NCBI GenBank assembly: GCA_003427395.1
Contig: BFEA01000327.1
Span: forward strand, 473,481-503,749
Length of the DNA stretch: 30,269 bases
Source of the DNA: Chara braunii
Lineage: Eukaryota > Streptophyta > Charophyceae > Charales > Characeae
Reading direction: 5' to 3'
Every line of letters begins with the position of its first letter. The first letter of the stretch is position 1. The notes under the pieces were generated by a model. The model made no database searches. It saw only the letters and a program-made list of their open reading frames with translations, and was not told the origin of the DNA. Positions 29,784-30,269 of the stretch are shown here, one piece after another. Both the position numbers and the translations under genes were made by a program.

Positions 29784-30269
29784 CAGTGGGAGCCATACGA
29801 TGGGGAGGGGTGCTTTCAGGCCTTCAGGGCATTCACCCCTTCAGGATCGTTCGGGATCCTCAAGCTCGACAGTGAGAGCCATACAGTGAGGGGGGGGCTT
29901 TCAGGCCTTTAAGGCATTCACCCCTTCATGATCGTTCAGAATCTTCAAGCTTAACAGTGAGACCCATAGGGTGGAGGGGGGGGGGGGTCTTTCCGGCCTT
30001 CAAGGCATTCACCCTTTCAGGACCGTTCAGGATCCTCAAGCTTAACAGTAGGAGTCATAGGGTGGGAGGGTTCTTTCAGGCCTTCAGGGCATTCACCCCT
30101 TCAGGATCGTTCATATTGTCCAGGATGCTAAAACGACACACCATTGGAAACCAAAAGGTGGGGACAGGTGCTCCTTTCAGACCTCCGAAGGCATTCACCT
30201 TCAGGGCATTCACCCCTTCAGGATCGTTCAGGATCCTCAAGCTTGACAGTGGGAGCCATACGGTGGGGG
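29784..30269. repeat. About 86-bp tandem array running off the window
   Basis: Units start with CAGTGGGAGCCATACGATGG at 29784, with variants at 29870, 29955, 30046, a degenerate one near 30135, and 30246. Each unit contains a G-run, CTTTCAGGCCTTCAGGGCATT, CACCCCTTCAGGATCGTT and GGATCCTCAAGCTTGACAGT. The early units are 85-91 bases apart. The last complete unit carries an extra partial copy of the GGCATTCACC block. It is satellite-like or the internal repeat of an element that continues to the right. Confidence 0.9.

Overview
The window is nuclear DNA from a eukaryote. It is almost entirely transposable elements in various states of decay, and I find no intact ordinary cellular gene. Evidence: no operon-like gene packing, long AT-rich gene-free stretches, large diverged repeats, long homopolymer and microsatellite runs, U6 snRNA-derived sequence, and intron-like splice signals in the right-hand part. 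The green lineage (streptophyte, possibly a charophyte alga such as Chara) is my best guess. It rests on the general look of the Gag and reverse-transcriptase proteins and the plant-type U6 similarity, and cannot be proven here.

Layout. (1) About 1-14575 looks like one LTR-type element. A 1.85-1.97 kb direct repeat lies at 1-1966 and again at 12731-14575. Both copies end in ...CGACA, and each carries U6-snRNA-like sequence on the minus strand. Between them lie a broken minus-strand gag gene (3870-5235) and an older, non-coding repeat element inserted at about 7006-11130 ('element A', with a TATA box, a 122-bp tandem array and a 600-base assembly gap). (2) The right edge of the second direct repeat cuts straight into a plus-strand reverse-transcriptase gene (14578-16684). 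This gene is Penelope-like, has no visible GIY-YIG endonuclease, and is split by a +1 frame change. (3) 16685-19671 has no gene but holds a (CTTTT)n, a (CT)n, G/A homopolymers, a near-perfect 21-bp inverted repeat and a second U6 fragment with an A-tail. (4) 19672-24170 is a second copy of element A. Its last 1.1 kb is inverted, and a roughly 530-bp MITE-like element is inserted near its start. (5) 24171-28730 is AT-rich. It contains a cluster of CGTAC motifs around two long T runs, and a set of minus-strand coding-like segments with splice-like borders and in-frame stops: a relic or intron-rich gene of unknown product. (6) 28730-30269 holds a second MITE-family copy (minus) and a tandem array of about 86 bp that runs off the window.

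How the parts relate. The LTR element seems to have landed in the reverse-transcriptase gene; this predicts the target duplication GCGTG and the missing N-terminal part of that gene just left of the window. The most unusual item is the U6-like snRNA inside the long terminal repeat. It keeps the ACAGAGA box and AGC triad, and its internal stem-loop is changed on both strands of the stem.
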